Below, piece after piece: positions 1 through 8,797 of a DNA stretch of 13,128 nucleotides. Within the stretch, counting starts at the first letter, position 1. Every line of letters starts with the position of its first letter. A model generated the notes under the pieces. The model searched no databases. It saw only the letters and a program-made list of their open reading frames with translations, and was not told where the DNA came from. The DNA lies in the NCBI GenBank assembly GCA_016200125.1, contig JACQFK010000356.1:1-13128 (forward strand), read 5' to 3'. The stretch comes from Planctomycetota bacterium (GTDB lineage: Bacteria > Planctomycetota > MHYJ01 > JACPRB01). Position numbers and translations under genes: made by a program.

Positions 1-1
1 C

Positions 2-1915
2 GACGCCACGGTCTGCTTCGACCCCCACCTGCTGCGGGTCGCGGCCGCGTGGACCGGGCCCTTCGTCACCTGGCCCCTCGAGAAGGACGGCATCGCGGGA
101 CTTCCGAATGTCGCAGGCAAGCTCGCGTTCAAGAATGCGGCCCAGCCCGGCTGGGGCGACCCCAAGGATCCGCGGCCGCTGCCCTACGGACCCCTGCCCC
201 GCGAGCGCGGCCACTGGAAGGGACTCTACACCCACGGCAAGAAGGCGGTCCTCTCCTATACCGTCGGCGCGGCGGAGGTCCTCGAGCTCCACGGCTTCGA
301 GAACGGATCCTTCACGCGGACGATCCGGGTGCAGAACGTCGCCGCCCCCCTCAGCGTCCTGCTCGGCCCTGCGGGCCTCGAGCCGGGCCTGATCGGCGAA
401 GGGGCGGCGCTCCGCAAGCGCGACGACCGGGTCGAGCTCGAGGTCACCCGGCCCGGCACCTTCAAGATCTCGATCCCCAAGGCGGAGGTCGCCCCGCCGG
501 AAGATCTCGACGCGCTTACGAAGGGCGGCCCCGCGAAGTGGACCGAGACCGTCGTGACCCAGGGCGTCGTCGGCAAGGAGCCCGGCGCCTACCAGCTCGA
601 CACGCTCACGGTCCCCTACGAAAATCCCTGGGACTCGTACATGCGCATCGCCGCGCTCGACTTCTTCCCCGACGGCCGCGCGGCGGTCGCCACGCTCGAC
701 GGCGACGTCTGGATCGTGTCAGGCATCGATGCGAAGCTCGAGAAGCTGACCTGGAAGCGCTTCGCCGCGGGCCTCTATCAGCCGATGGGGCTGCGCGTGG
801 TGGAGGGGAAGATCTACGCGCTGGGCCGAGACCAGATCACGCGGCTCCACGACCTGAACGGCGACGGCGAGGCGGACTTCTACGAGAACTTCAACAACGA
901 CTGCATGCTCGGCCCGAGCTACGGCGAGTACGCGATGGACCTGCAGGTCGGCCCCGAGGGGGATTTTTACTACGCGAAGGCCGGCACGATGGGCTACGGC
1001 GGCGCGACGCCGCACAACGGCTGCATCCTCAAGGTCTCGAAGGACGGCTCGAAGCTCGAGATCTTCGCCCTCGGCTTCCGCGCGCCGATGGGACTCTGCG
1101 TCGGCCCCGACGGCTTCGTCACCGCCACCGACCAGCAGGGCAACTACATGGCGGAATGCCCGGTCGTCCGGGTGAAGAAGGGCGGCTTTTACGGCTTCAT
1201 CCTCGACCACCATCCCGAGACGAAGACGATGCACCGCGAGCCGCCGATCACCTGGCTCCCGATGGACGTCGACAACTCGTCGGGCGGCCAGGTCTGGGTG
1301 ACCGACGACCGCTGGGGACCGCTGAAGGGACGCCTGGTCCACACCTCCTACGGCCAGAGCCGCCTGCTGCTGATGCTGATGGACCGCGAGCGCTCGCAGG
1401 GCGGCGTGGTCCGCTTCCCCTTCACCTTCGCGAGCGGCATCATGCGCGCGCAGTTCAATCCCGTCGACGGCCAGCTCTACGCCGCGGGGCTGCGCGGCTG
1501 GCAGACGACGGGCGTGAAAGACGGCTGCCTCCAGCGGGTGCGCTACACCGGCAAGCCCGCCCATCTGCCCCTGGCCCTGAAAGTCCGCAAGACCGGCATC
1601 GACCTCGAGTTCACCGACGCGCTGGACAAGGAGGTCGCGTCCGACGCGGACAGCTACTCGGCCCAGTGGTTCCACGTCGTGTCGACCCCGGACTACGGCT
1701 CGCCGGAGTTCAACGCGACCGATCACACGAAGCGGGGCCGCCAGAAGGTGGCGATCACGGCGGCGAAGCTGCACGACGACGGGAAGACGGTTTCGCTCGA
1801 GATCGAGGGCTTCCGCCCCGTGACCAACCTGCTGATCAAGTACTCGCTCCGCGGCGCCGACGGCGCCAAGGTGCAGAACGAGGTTTCCCTCACGATCAAC
1901 AAGCTGCCCGACTAA
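2..1915 (+). CDS. DUF6797 / sugar-dehydrogenase-like beta-propeller protein, 5' end missing
   Basis: The frame is open from the first full codon at position 2 to the TAA at 1913-1915, so the true start lies left of the window and 637 residues are visible. The first visible stretch (TVCFDPHLLRVAAAWTG) is typical of DUF6797, a domain found in planctomycete and verrucomicrobial secreted proteins. From about position 620 the protein becomes a beta-propeller resembling PQQ/sorbosone-dehydrogenase-like proteins, with blade motifs such as DFFPDGRAAVATLDGDVWIV. A D-x-N-x-D-G loop (DLNGDGEADFYENF, about 851-892) could bind calcium. No CxxCH haem motif is seen in the visible part and there is no C-terminal cytochrome c domain, which some relatives carry. 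By family it is probably periplasmic or extracellular and acts on sugars or polyols, but the substrate and cofactor cannot be read from sequence. The gene converges on the esterase/gluconolactonase gene, 34 bp away. Family call fairly sure, enzymatic activity unproven. Confidence 0.85.
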   Translation, partial: DATVCFDPHLLRVAAAWTGPFVTWPLEKDGIAGLPNVAGKLAFKNAAQPGWGDPKDPRPLPYGPLPRERGHWKGLYTHGKKAVLSYTVGAAEVLELHGFENGSFTRTIRVQNVAAPLSVLLGPAGLEPGLIGEGAALRKRDDRVELEVTRPGTFKISIPKAEVAPPEDLDALTKGGPAKWTETVVTQGVVGKEPGAYQLDTLTVPYENPWDSYMRIAALDFFPDGRAAVATLDGDVWIVSGIDAKLEKLTWKRFAAGLYQPMGLRVVEGKIYALGRDQITRLHDLNGDGEADFYENFNNDCMLGPSYGEYAMDLQVGPEGDFYYAKAGTMGYGGATPHNGCILKVSKDGSKLEIFALGFRAPMGLCVGPDGFVTATDQQGNYMAECPVVRVKKGGFYGFILDHHPETKTMHREPPITWLPMDVDNSSGGQVWVTDDRWGPLKGRLVHTSYGQSRLLLMLMDRERSQGGVVRFPFTFASGIMRAQFNPVDGQLYAAGLRGWQTTGVKDGCLQRVRYTGKPAHLPLALKVRKTGIDLEFTDALDKEVASDADSYSAQWFHVVSTPDYGSPEFNATDHTKRGRQKVAITAAKLHDDGKTVSLEIEGFRPVTNLLIKYSLRGADGAKVQNEVSLTINKLPD

Positions 1916-1918
1916 CTG

Positions 1919-1947
1919 CTACCATTCCAACGACGTTGGAATGGTAG
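1919..1947. repeat. Perfect 29-bp palindrome between convergent stop codons (repeat copy 1)
   Basis: Two 14-bp arms (CTACCATTCCAACG and its exact complement) flank a single central A. It sits between the stops of the two convergent genes (TAA ending at 1915, and 1952-1950 on the other strand). As RNA from either strand it could fold into a stem of about 12 bp, so a bidirectional transcription end or 3' mRNA-stabilising hairpin is plausible. Neither side has a T-tract, so it is not a classical intrinsic terminator. The 27 bases 1914-1940 recur exactly at 6455-6481, which marks it as a dispersed extragenic repeat and not a one-off hairpin. Confidence 0.85.
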
Positions 1948-1949
1948 CC

Positions 1950-3683
<1,734 letters not shown>

Positions 3684-4006
3684 CTGGAAGGGCGAGCGCT
3701 ACACGGAAGGCAGCGGCGACGGCAAGGGCGGGGAGAAGGTGGAGTTCACCTTCAAGGACAACGGCCTGGTCGGGCGGAAGGCCTCGGGCGTCGCGATCGG
3801 CGAGGCGACCTTCACGCTCTCGGACGGCGGGAAGAGCATCGACGCCACGGGCACGACCGGCGGCTATCGGAACAAGACCTTTCCGGGCATCATCAAGATC
3901 GAAGGCGACAAGCTGATCTGGTGCAGCGCCGGCGGGGGCGGGAAGGACATGAAGCGGCCCGCCGCGTTCACCGCCAATCCCGGCTCGGCCCACTACCTGA
4001 TCGTCC

Positions 4007-4783
4007 TCACTCGGCAGAAGTGAACTTCATGTCCTGGAGGGCCGGGAACTCCTTGCGGTAAGCCTGCAAGGAGGCCAGGTCGATCTCGGCGCCGAAAACC
4101 CCCTCCTTGTTCCCCCCCTCCGCGAGCACGTTGCCGCGCGGGTCGAGCAGCTGGCCGCGGCCCGAGTAGGCGAGCTTCGGATCGCGGCCGCAGCGGTTGA
4201 CGCCCAGCACGAAGGCCTGGTTCTCGATCGCGCGCGCCTTGAGGAGCGCCAGCCAGTGCGCCTCGCGCGGCTCGGGCCAGTTCGCGATGACCGTATAGAG
4301 CTGCGCCCCCCTCTTCACCGCGTGGCGAAAGATCTCGGGGAAGCGCAGGTCGTAGCAGACGAAGGGAGCGATGTCGATCCCCCCCGCCGCGTAGCCGATC
4401 ACCTTCGTCCCCGCGGAATACTGCAGCGTCTCGCCTCCGTAGGAAAAGGGATGAATCTTCGAATAGCGGGCGATCAGAGCACCGTCCGGGGCGAAGGTGA
4501 CCGACTGGTTGAGCCCGCGCCCGTCGGCGCCCCGCACCACGACGCCGCCGCAGACGAAGATCCCCTCCTCCTTCGCCAGTCCCGCGAGAAATGCTTCGGT
4601 CTCCCGCTTCTCCGACTGGGCGATCTCCGCGACGTTCATCGAGAAGCCCGTGGCGAACATCTCGGGCAGCGCCACGAGCGCGCCCTTGGGAAGCTTCGCG
4701 GCGGCGACCAGCGCGCGGACCTTGCCGTGGTTCGCGGGCTTGTCCTCCCAGGCGATGTCGAGCTGCACTCCGGCGACGTACAT
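4007..4783 (-). CDS. Omega-amidase-like carbon-nitrogen hydrolase (nitrilase superfamily)
   Basis: A 258-residue protein, the usual length for the YafV/Nit2/MtnU branch of the nitrilase superfamily. The catalytic Glu-Lys-Cys triad is visible: Glu41 in ALPEMFATGFSMN, Lys109 in RYSKIHPFSYGGE, and Cys143 in FVCYDLRFPE. SMN after the Glu and HPFSYGGE after the Lys are characteristic of omega-amidases, which hydrolyse 2-oxoglutaramate, 2-oxosuccinamate or 2-oxo-4-methylthiobutyrate-linked amides to 2-oxo acids and ammonia. No signal peptide, so cytoplasmic. The ATG at 4783 lies two bases after the aminotransferase TAG, with an AAGGGA Shine-Dalgarno embedded in the end of that gene, so the two are co-transcribed and probably coupled. 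The partnership supports disposal of the 2-oxo amide produced when glutamine or asparagine is the amino donor. The 3' end overlaps the convergent TIGR03067-like gene by 17 bp. Exact substrate not provable from sequence. Confidence 0.9.
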   Translation of the reverse strand: MYVAGVQLDIAWEDKPANHGKVRALVAAAKLPKGALVALPEMFATGFSMNVAEIAQSEKRETEAFLAGLAKEEGIFVCGGVVVRGADGRGLNQSVTFAPDGALIARYSKIHPFSYGGETLQYSAGTKVIGYAAGGIDIAPFVCYDLRFPEIFRHAVKRGAQLYTVIANWPEPREAHWLALLKARAIENQAFVLGVNRCGRDPKLAYSGRGQLLDPRGNVLAEGGNKEGVFGAEIDLASLQAYRKEFPALQDMKFTSAE

Positions 4784-4785
4784 GG

Positions 4786-5952
4786 CTATCCCTTCACGAT
4801 CGACTTGAGCCCGCGGACCAGGCGGCCGATGCCCTCGGATGCCGTCGCCGTCTCGAGCGCGCCGAAGGCGACGCGGAGCGAGCAGCCGCGGTCGATGCCG
4901 AAGGCCGTCCCGGGGATCGCGGCGACCTTGAACTCCTTCACCAGGCGCTCGACCAGCGCGAGGGGAGCGAGCGGCGTGTCGATCCTCAGGAAGAAGTAGA
5001 AGGCGCCGTCGGTCATCGGCGCGACGCAGAAGGAGGCGACGTCGACGAAGGCCTTCCGGGCGACTTCGCGCACCTCCGCCATGCCGCGGACTTTCGACGT
5101 GCAGTACGACGCGCCGGCCTTGAGGGCGCCGAGCGCTGCCGACTGCGCGATCATGGTCGGGCAGATGAGGATCGTGTCCTGGATCTTCCGGACCGCCTCT
5201 TCGAGCGAGACCGGGATCAGCATGTAGCCGATGCGCCACCCCGCGAAGCCGTAGGCCTTCGAGAAGGAGTAGAGCGAGATCGTGTGGGCGGCGGCGCCGG
5301 GAATCGATCCCGGGGAGAAGGGCCGAAGGCCGCCGTAGGTGAAATACTCGTAGGCCTCGTCGTGGATGTGCCAGATCCCCCGCGCGCGGCACAGCTCGTT
5401 CACCTGCCGCAGCGCGGCCTCGGGGTAGACCGCGCCCGTGGGGTTGTTCGGCGACACGGTCACCACCGCGCGGGTCCGCGGCGTGATCGCCTTCTCGATG
5501 GCGTCGACCCGCAGCTGGTAGGCGTCGTCGGTCCCGACGAGCAGCGCCCGGCAGCCGGCCATGCCGACGGCCATCTCGTGATTGAAGTAGTAGGGCGTCT
5601 GGAGGAGGATCTCGTCCCCCACGTCCGCCACGGCGAGGACGGCGTTGAAGAACGCCATGTTGCCGCCCGCGGTGACGACGACGCGGCTTGCGTCGCCGAC
5701 GGCGATGCCGTTCTCCGCCTTCAGCTTCGCCGCGAGCGCCGTGCGGAGCGCCGAGGTCCCCTCGACCGCGCCGTACTGGTGGGTCCGGGAGTCGTCCGTG
5801 ACCCCGGCGATCGCCTCGATTGCCTCCTTCGGCGGCCCGTAGGCGACCATCCCCTGCCCCAGCGAGATCGTCCCCGGCATGCTGCGGACCAGATCGCCCA
5901 CGATCGGGATGATCGGGGTCTGGACCTCCTCCATCCGGCGGGACTGGCGCAT
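4786..5952 (-). CDS. PLP-dependent class I/II aminotransferase
   Basis: A 388-residue fold-type I aminotransferase. The PLP Schiff-base lysine is Lys232 in SFSKAYGFAGWRIGY, with phosphate-contacting Arg240 beyond it. Asn170 (SPNNPTG) and Asp198/Tyr201 (HDEAYEYF) hold the cofactor ring, and Arg360 (SLRVAFGAL) should bind the substrate carboxylate. The N-terminus (PGTISLGQGMVAYGPP) resembles the broad-specificity kynurenine/glutamine-transaminase-like branch. It is the first gene of a two-gene operon with the omega-amidase, spaced by two bases. Together these suggest a glutamine (or asparagine) transaminase plus omega-amidase route, used for example to regenerate methionine or aromatic amino acids from their keto acids. 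The start is ATG 5952 or ATG 5934 (MEEVQTPIIP); neither has a clear Shine-Dalgarno. A perfect TTGACA -35 box lies upstream. Family certain; amino donor and acceptor are inference. Confidence 0.93.
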   Translation of the reverse strand: MRQSRRMEEVQTPIIPIVGDLVRSMPGTISLGQGMVAYGPPKEAIEAIAGVTDDSRTHQYGAVEGTSALRTALAAKLKAENGIAVGDASRVVVTAGGNMAFFNAVLAVADVGDEILLQTPYYFNHEMAVGMAGCRALLVGTDDAYQLRVDAIEKAITPRTRAVVTVSPNNPTGAVYPEAALRQVNELCRARGIWHIHDEAYEYFTYGGLRPFSPGSIPGAAAHTISLYSFSKAYGFAGWRIGYMLIPVSLEEAVRKIQDTILICPTMIAQSAALGALKAGASYCTSKVRGMAEVREVARKAFVDVASFCVAPMTDGAFYFFLRIDTPLAPLALVERLVKEFKVAAIPGTAFGIDRGCSLRVAFGALETATASEGIGRLVRGLKSIVKG

Positions 5953-5960
5953 GGGGAAAC

Positions 5961-5989
5961 AGTCTCGACTCCGACCGAACTTCTGTCAA
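5961..5989 (-). promoter_or_regulatory. Candidate promoter of the aminotransferase/amidase operon
   Basis: On the minus strand a perfect TTGACA (5989-5984) is followed after 17 bp by GAGACT (5966-5961), a weak -10 that keeps the A at position 2 and the T at position 6. Eight bases separate the hexamer from the ATG at 5952. Transcription would then start at or next to the start codon, giving a leaderless or nearly leaderless mRNA, which agrees with the absence of a Shine-Dalgarno. Sequence match only. Confidence 0.45.
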
Positions 5990-6010
5990 GATCGGGCCTC
6001 TGCGTCGTCG

Positions 6011-6016
6011 TATACT
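6011..6016 (+). promoter_or_regulatory. TATACT -10-like box at the start of the small membrane-protein gene
   Basis: TATACT ends three bases before ATG 6020 and six bases before the next in-frame codon, GTG 6023. A transcript starting at the usual distance would begin at about 6023, so the functional start could be this GTG on a leaderless mRNA. No convincing -35 lies 16-18 bp upstream. Weak evidence from one hexamer. Confidence 0.3.
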
Positions 6017-6019
6017 TTC

Positions 6020-6451
6020 ATGGTGGACGAGCCCGAACGCCCGGCCCTCCCGCCCCCGCTTCGCGCGGCCGCGATCCTCGCGATCCTGTTCGGGATCGGC
6101 ACCCTGCTCACGATGATCGTCGATCTCACCAAGAGCGTCCTGAACCTCAACTTCGGCGTCCTGCAGATCCCCGCGGGCTTCGGCATCCTCCGTCTGAGCC
6201 GCGGCTGGAGGACCTTCCAGCTGGTGATCCTCTGGCTCGGCATGATCGGGTTCGCGGTGGCGGTCGCCGCGCTCCTCTGCGGCGGCTCGGGACCCCCGAT
6301 CACGATGTTCGGAAGTCAGACCCAGAAGTGGAGCCGCGAGGTCTCGCTGGTCATGAGCGTGCTTTCGTTCGGCCTGCTGGTGTGGCAGTACCGCGTGCTG
6401 ACCAGCCCCCGCGTCCGCCGCCTCTTCGGCCTCCTCCCGCCCCGGTCCTGA
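6020..6451 (+). CDS. Small multi-pass membrane protein, function unknown
   Basis: Read from ATG 6020 this is a 143-residue protein with a short Pro/Glu-rich cytoplasmic-looking N-terminus (MVDEPERPALPPP). Hydrophobic segments lie at about residues 17-36, 69-88 and 108-125, and a fourth moderately hydrophobic glycine-rich stretch at about 44-58 (NFGVLQIPAGFGILR) is followed by the positive RLSRGWR. The tail is basic (SPRVRRLF). This fits three or four membrane spans. I do not recognise a named family and assign no function. The frame is open further upstream to an ATG at 5879, but that extension lies across the divergent promoter region and into the aminotransferase gene and is charged and unlike the rest, so it is rejected; GTG 6023 is an alternative. 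The gene is divergent from the aminotransferase (67 bp apart) and 46 bp upstream of clpS on the same strand. Confidence 0.7.
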   Translation: MVDEPERPALPPPLRAAAILAILFGIGTLLTMIVDLTKSVLNLNFGVLQIPAGFGILRLSRGWRTFQLVILWLGMIGFAVAVAALLCGGSGPPITMFGSQTQKWSREVSLVMSVLSFGLLVWQYRVLTSPRVRRLFGLLPPRS

Positions 6452-6454
6452 TCG

Positions 6455-6487
6455 AACTGCTACCATTCCAACGACGTTGGATCGTAG
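6455..6487. repeat. Second, degenerate copy of the 29-bp palindrome, upstream of clpS
   Basis: Bases 6455-6481 match 1914-1940 exactly (27 of 27), including five bases (AACTG) outside the palindrome. The left arm CTACCATTCCAACG is intact. The right arm is worn to CGTTGGATCGTAG, with one base lost and one mismatched relative to a perfect complement. It lies between the stop of the membrane-protein gene (6451) and the clpS start (6498). Its right end runs directly into TAGAAT, so the repeat and the clpS promoter share bases. Confidence 0.8.
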
Positions 6488-6490
6488 AAT
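6485..6490 (+). promoter_or_regulatory. TAGAAT -10-like box of clpS, leaderless-type spacing
   Basis: TAGAAT ends seven bases before the ATG at 6498 (spacer TACTTCC). That spacing places the transcription start at the A of the ATG, as in leaderless bacterial mRNAs. No Shine-Dalgarno is present between it and the start, which agrees. No good -35 is visible. The box overlaps the last bases of the degenerate palindrome. Confidence 0.4.
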
Positions 6491-6497
6491 TACTTCC

Positions 6498-6800
6498 ATG
6501 GGAACCCAAACCGTCACGGAGCCGGTCGCGGGTTCGGAGACGAAGCTCGCCCCGCTCTACCGGGTCCTGATCCACAACGACGACATCACGCCCATGGACT
6601 TCGTCGTCCGCGTGCTGACGGAGATCTTCCACCTGAACGTGATCCGCTCCATCAAGGTGATGTGGGAGGCCCACACCCGCGGCGTCGCCCACGTCGTCAC
6701 CGAGCCGCTCGAGGCGGCGGAGTTCCACGTCGACCAGTGCCGCTCCCTCTCGCGGGCCCGCAAGTATCCGCTCACCTTCTCGATCGAGCCCGAGCCATGA
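6498..6800 (+). CDS. clpS: ClpS, adaptor of the ClpAP/ClpCP protease
   Basis: A 100-residue protein. After a disordered-looking N-terminus of about 18 residues it carries the ClpS core: YRVLIHNDDITPMDFVVRVL near residues 21-40, then MWEAHTRG and a closing PLTFSIEPE strand. The N-degron pocket residues known from E. coli ClpS have counterparts: Asn27-Asp28-Asp29, Met33, Met55 and His59, the last corresponding to the histidine that contacts the free alpha-amino group. It should therefore deliver N-end-rule substrates (aromatic or Leu N-termini) to a ClpA/ClpC-type unfoldase in the cytoplasm. No clpA, clpC or clpP gene is adjacent, although clpS usually precedes clpA in proteobacteria. Instead, its TGA overlaps the ATG of an NTPase/pentapeptide-repeat gene by the classic ATGA junction, indicating translational coupling. 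ATG 6498 is chosen because it has a -10 box seven bases upstream and gives family length; the longer GTG/ATG readings would extend into the palindrome. Confidence 0.93.
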   Translation: MGTQTVTEPVAGSETKLAPLYRVLIHNDDITPMDFVVRVLTEIFHLNVIRSIKVMWEAHTRGVAHVVTEPLEAAEFHVDQCRSLSRARKYPLTFSIEPEP

Positions 6801-8788
6801 GCGCGGCGCCGGCCCTCGTCCGGCCGCGCGTGACCTCGCCCCACAGCGGCGAGACCCTCCTGCTCCAGGATCTCCTCGAACCCCACCTGCAGCGCGGCGA
6901 TCCCGGCGTCATCTGCATCCAGGGCGAGCCGGGCTCGGGAAAAACCTCGGCGCTGCGCAGCCTCGCCGCCGCGATCCCGAAGGGCTCCATCGTCGAGTTG
7001 CTCGACGAGCCCCACCTTCCGCGCATCGCCGAGCTTTCCGACCGGATGCTGGTCGTGTATGCCGCGACGCAGCGTCTCGCCGCCGATCATCGCGTCTACA
7101 GCCTGGCTCCCTGGGCCGAGGACGAGGCCCTCGAATACGTCCTCGCCGCGCACAAGGAGCGCTGCGCCTCGGTGATGCGGCGGCTGCGCGCGACACCCCC
7201 CGGCGACCGGCCACAGGCGCCGGCGCTCTGGAGGATCTGCCTTGACCGGATGGCGGAGGACGAGTCGATCGCCGACTGTGAATCCGCGCTGCGGCGGCAC
7301 CTGGACCGCCGCGTCCCGCTTCGGTTCCGGAGGAAGGCGAGGTTGATCTGCTACCGGAGGATCGCCTGGCCCGCGTCGGAAGGCCCCGACGAAGTCACCC
7401 TCTGGGGACACCGGGGATTCCTCGGCTTCCTCCTCGGGCGCGGCCTCGCCGTGGAGGACATCCGCCTGCTCCGCTACGAGCAGGTGCGGATGCTGCTCGC
7501 GGCGGAACGGCTCGCCGGGATCGGCGAGGAGAGCGTGTTCCTGACGGGGCTCGGCGCCCGCCTCTCGCTCGAGCTGATCCGGAAGGCCGGAGCGCTGCTC
7601 GCCGGCCGGCACGACGCCATCGAGGCCCTGCAGGCCTGGCTCCAGGACCAGGTCATGGCGCAGCCGATGGGCGCCAGCCTGCTCCACGCGACCGGCAGCG
7701 GATGGAGGCCGCCGGACCCGGGAAGGATCACCTGGTTCTGGGGCGCGCATCTGGCGGGCGCGGAGTGGCCCGGCTCGCGCCTCTCCTACGCCCAGTTCAC
7801 CCAGACGAACCTCGCCGGCGCCAATCTCAGCGAATCGACGCTCGACCAGGCCGAATTCACCGGCGCCTGCCTTCGCGGCACCCGCTTCCGGGGATCCTCG
7901 CTCAACTTTGCGACCGCGAGGGGCGCCGATCTCAGCGGGGCCGACCTGAGCCAGATCCGCGCCGAGAAGGCGGACTTCGCGACGTCGATCCTGCGCGAAG
8001 CGAGCCTCGAGTCGGCCTTACTGACGAGAAGCTCCTTCATGGGCTGCGATCTGCGCGGAGCCAACTTCCGCAGGGCCAATCTCACGGGCGCGCTGTTTCA
8101 GACCTCGAAGTCGCGCGAGATGCTCGAGAGCGCGGTCTCCGCGCGAACCGCGATCGCGCGCCTGAGGAGGAAGGGATACAAGCCCATGCCGATGCCGGCG
8201 TCGGCCCAGGGACCGGTCCGCCTGGAAGAGGCGGATTTCACGGGCGCGAATCTCGAGAAGGTGCAGATGTGCGGCGCGGACCTGCGGCAGGCCGTCCTCT
8301 GGGGGGCGCGCTTCTTCGACGCCAACCTGGCCGGGGCGAACCTCGAGGGCGTCCAGGTGCCCGGCGGCCACTTCGAGGGCGCCCGCCTCTACGGCGCCCA
8401 CCTGACCGGGTCGGTCATGCCCGGCGCGTCGTTCCGGTCGGCCAGCCTCTCCGACGCGAAGCTGGCGGACGTCGAGTGGGAGAAGGCGGACCTGCGCGGC
8501 GCCGACCTCCGCAAGGCGAGCTTTCACATGGGCTCGTCGCGGAGCGGCCTGCTCTTCGGCGGGCCGTCGGAGGGGACCCGCTCGGGCTTCTACACGGACG
8601 AGTACTACGACCAGAGCTACCGCTCGCCCGAGGAGATCCGGACGGCCAACCTGCGCGGCGCGGACCTCCGCGAGGCGATCGTCCTGGGGACCGACTTCTA
8701 CCTCGTGGACCTGCGCGAGGCGCTCTTCTCGCCCGAGCAGGAGGAGTGGTTCCGCCGCTGCGGCGCGATCCTCGAAACGCGCGTCTAG
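6797..8788 (+). CDS. P-loop NTPase-like protein with C-terminal pentapeptide repeats
   Basis: A 663-residue protein starting at the ATG that overlaps the clpS stop. Residues about 38-60 hold a Walker A motif (GEPGSGKT, 43-50). A possible Walker B follows only about 20 residues later (IVELLDE, 65-71), and LVVYAA with YSLAPWAEDEALEYVL resembles the tail of a STAND/NACHT-style ATPase module. The domain is compact, and I cannot say it hydrolyses ATP. Residues about 110-300 are helical-looking with many Arg and Leu. From about 315 to 645 run A(D/N)L/F-x-x pentapeptide repeats, such as NLAGANLSESTL and ADLRGADLRKASF, which should fold as a right-handed quadrilateral beta-helix. The repeats are broken by a linker at about 435-475 and a tyrosine-rich insert at about 580-612 (GFYTDEYYDQSYRS). 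No signal peptide or membrane span, so probably cytoplasmic. Coupling to clpS suggests shared regulation or function; the role is unknown. Confidence 0.85.
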   Translation: MSAAPALVRPRVTSPHSGETLLLQDLLEPHLQRGDPGVICIQGEPGSGKTSALRSLAAAIPKGSIVELLDEPHLPRIAELSDRMLVVYAATQRLAADHRVYSLAPWAEDEALEYVLAAHKERCASVMRRLRATPPGDRPQAPALWRICLDRMAEDESIADCESALRRHLDRRVPLRFRRKARLICYRRIAWPASEGPDEVTLWGHRGFLGFLLGRGLAVEDIRLLRYEQVRMLLAAERLAGIGEESVFLTGLGARLSLELIRKAGALLAGRHDAIEALQAWLQDQVMAQPMGASLLHATGSGWRPPDPGRITWFWGAHLAGAEWPGSRLSYAQFTQTNLAGANLSESTLDQAEFTGACLRGTRFRGSSLNFATARGADLSGADLSQIRAEKADFATSILREASLESALLTRSSFMGCDLRGANFRRANLTGALFQTSKSREMLESAVSARTAIARLRRKGYKPMPMPASAQGPVRLEEADFTGANLEKVQMCGADLRQAVLWGARFFDANLAGANLEGVQVPGGHFEGARLYGAHLTGSVMPGASFRSASLSDAKLADVEWEKADLRGADLRKASFHMGSSRSGLLFGGPSEGTRSGFYTDEYYDQSYRSPEEIRTANLRGADLREAIVLGTDFYLVDLREALFSPEQEEWFRRCGAILETRV

Positions 8789-8797
8789 AGCCCCTCC

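Noticed and set aside
49..1947. 632-codon plus-strand frame over the first gene.
   Set aside because: Arg/Pro-rich translation without motifs, whereas the frame beginning at position 2 carries recognisable DUF6797 and propeller motifs.
1919..1947. Classical Rho-independent terminator.
   Set aside because: The stem is strong, but no T-tract follows on either strand, so only a hairpin or boundary role is claimed.
5879..6019. Upstream extension of the small membrane-protein gene.
   Set aside because: It covers the divergent promoter region and the aminotransferase N-terminus and is compositionally unlike the membrane protein.
6797..8788. Anti-phage defence STAND protein.
   Set aside because: Walker A and a repeat tail are present, but there is no recognisable effector domain and no defence or mobile genes nearby; the evidence is not enough for that label.
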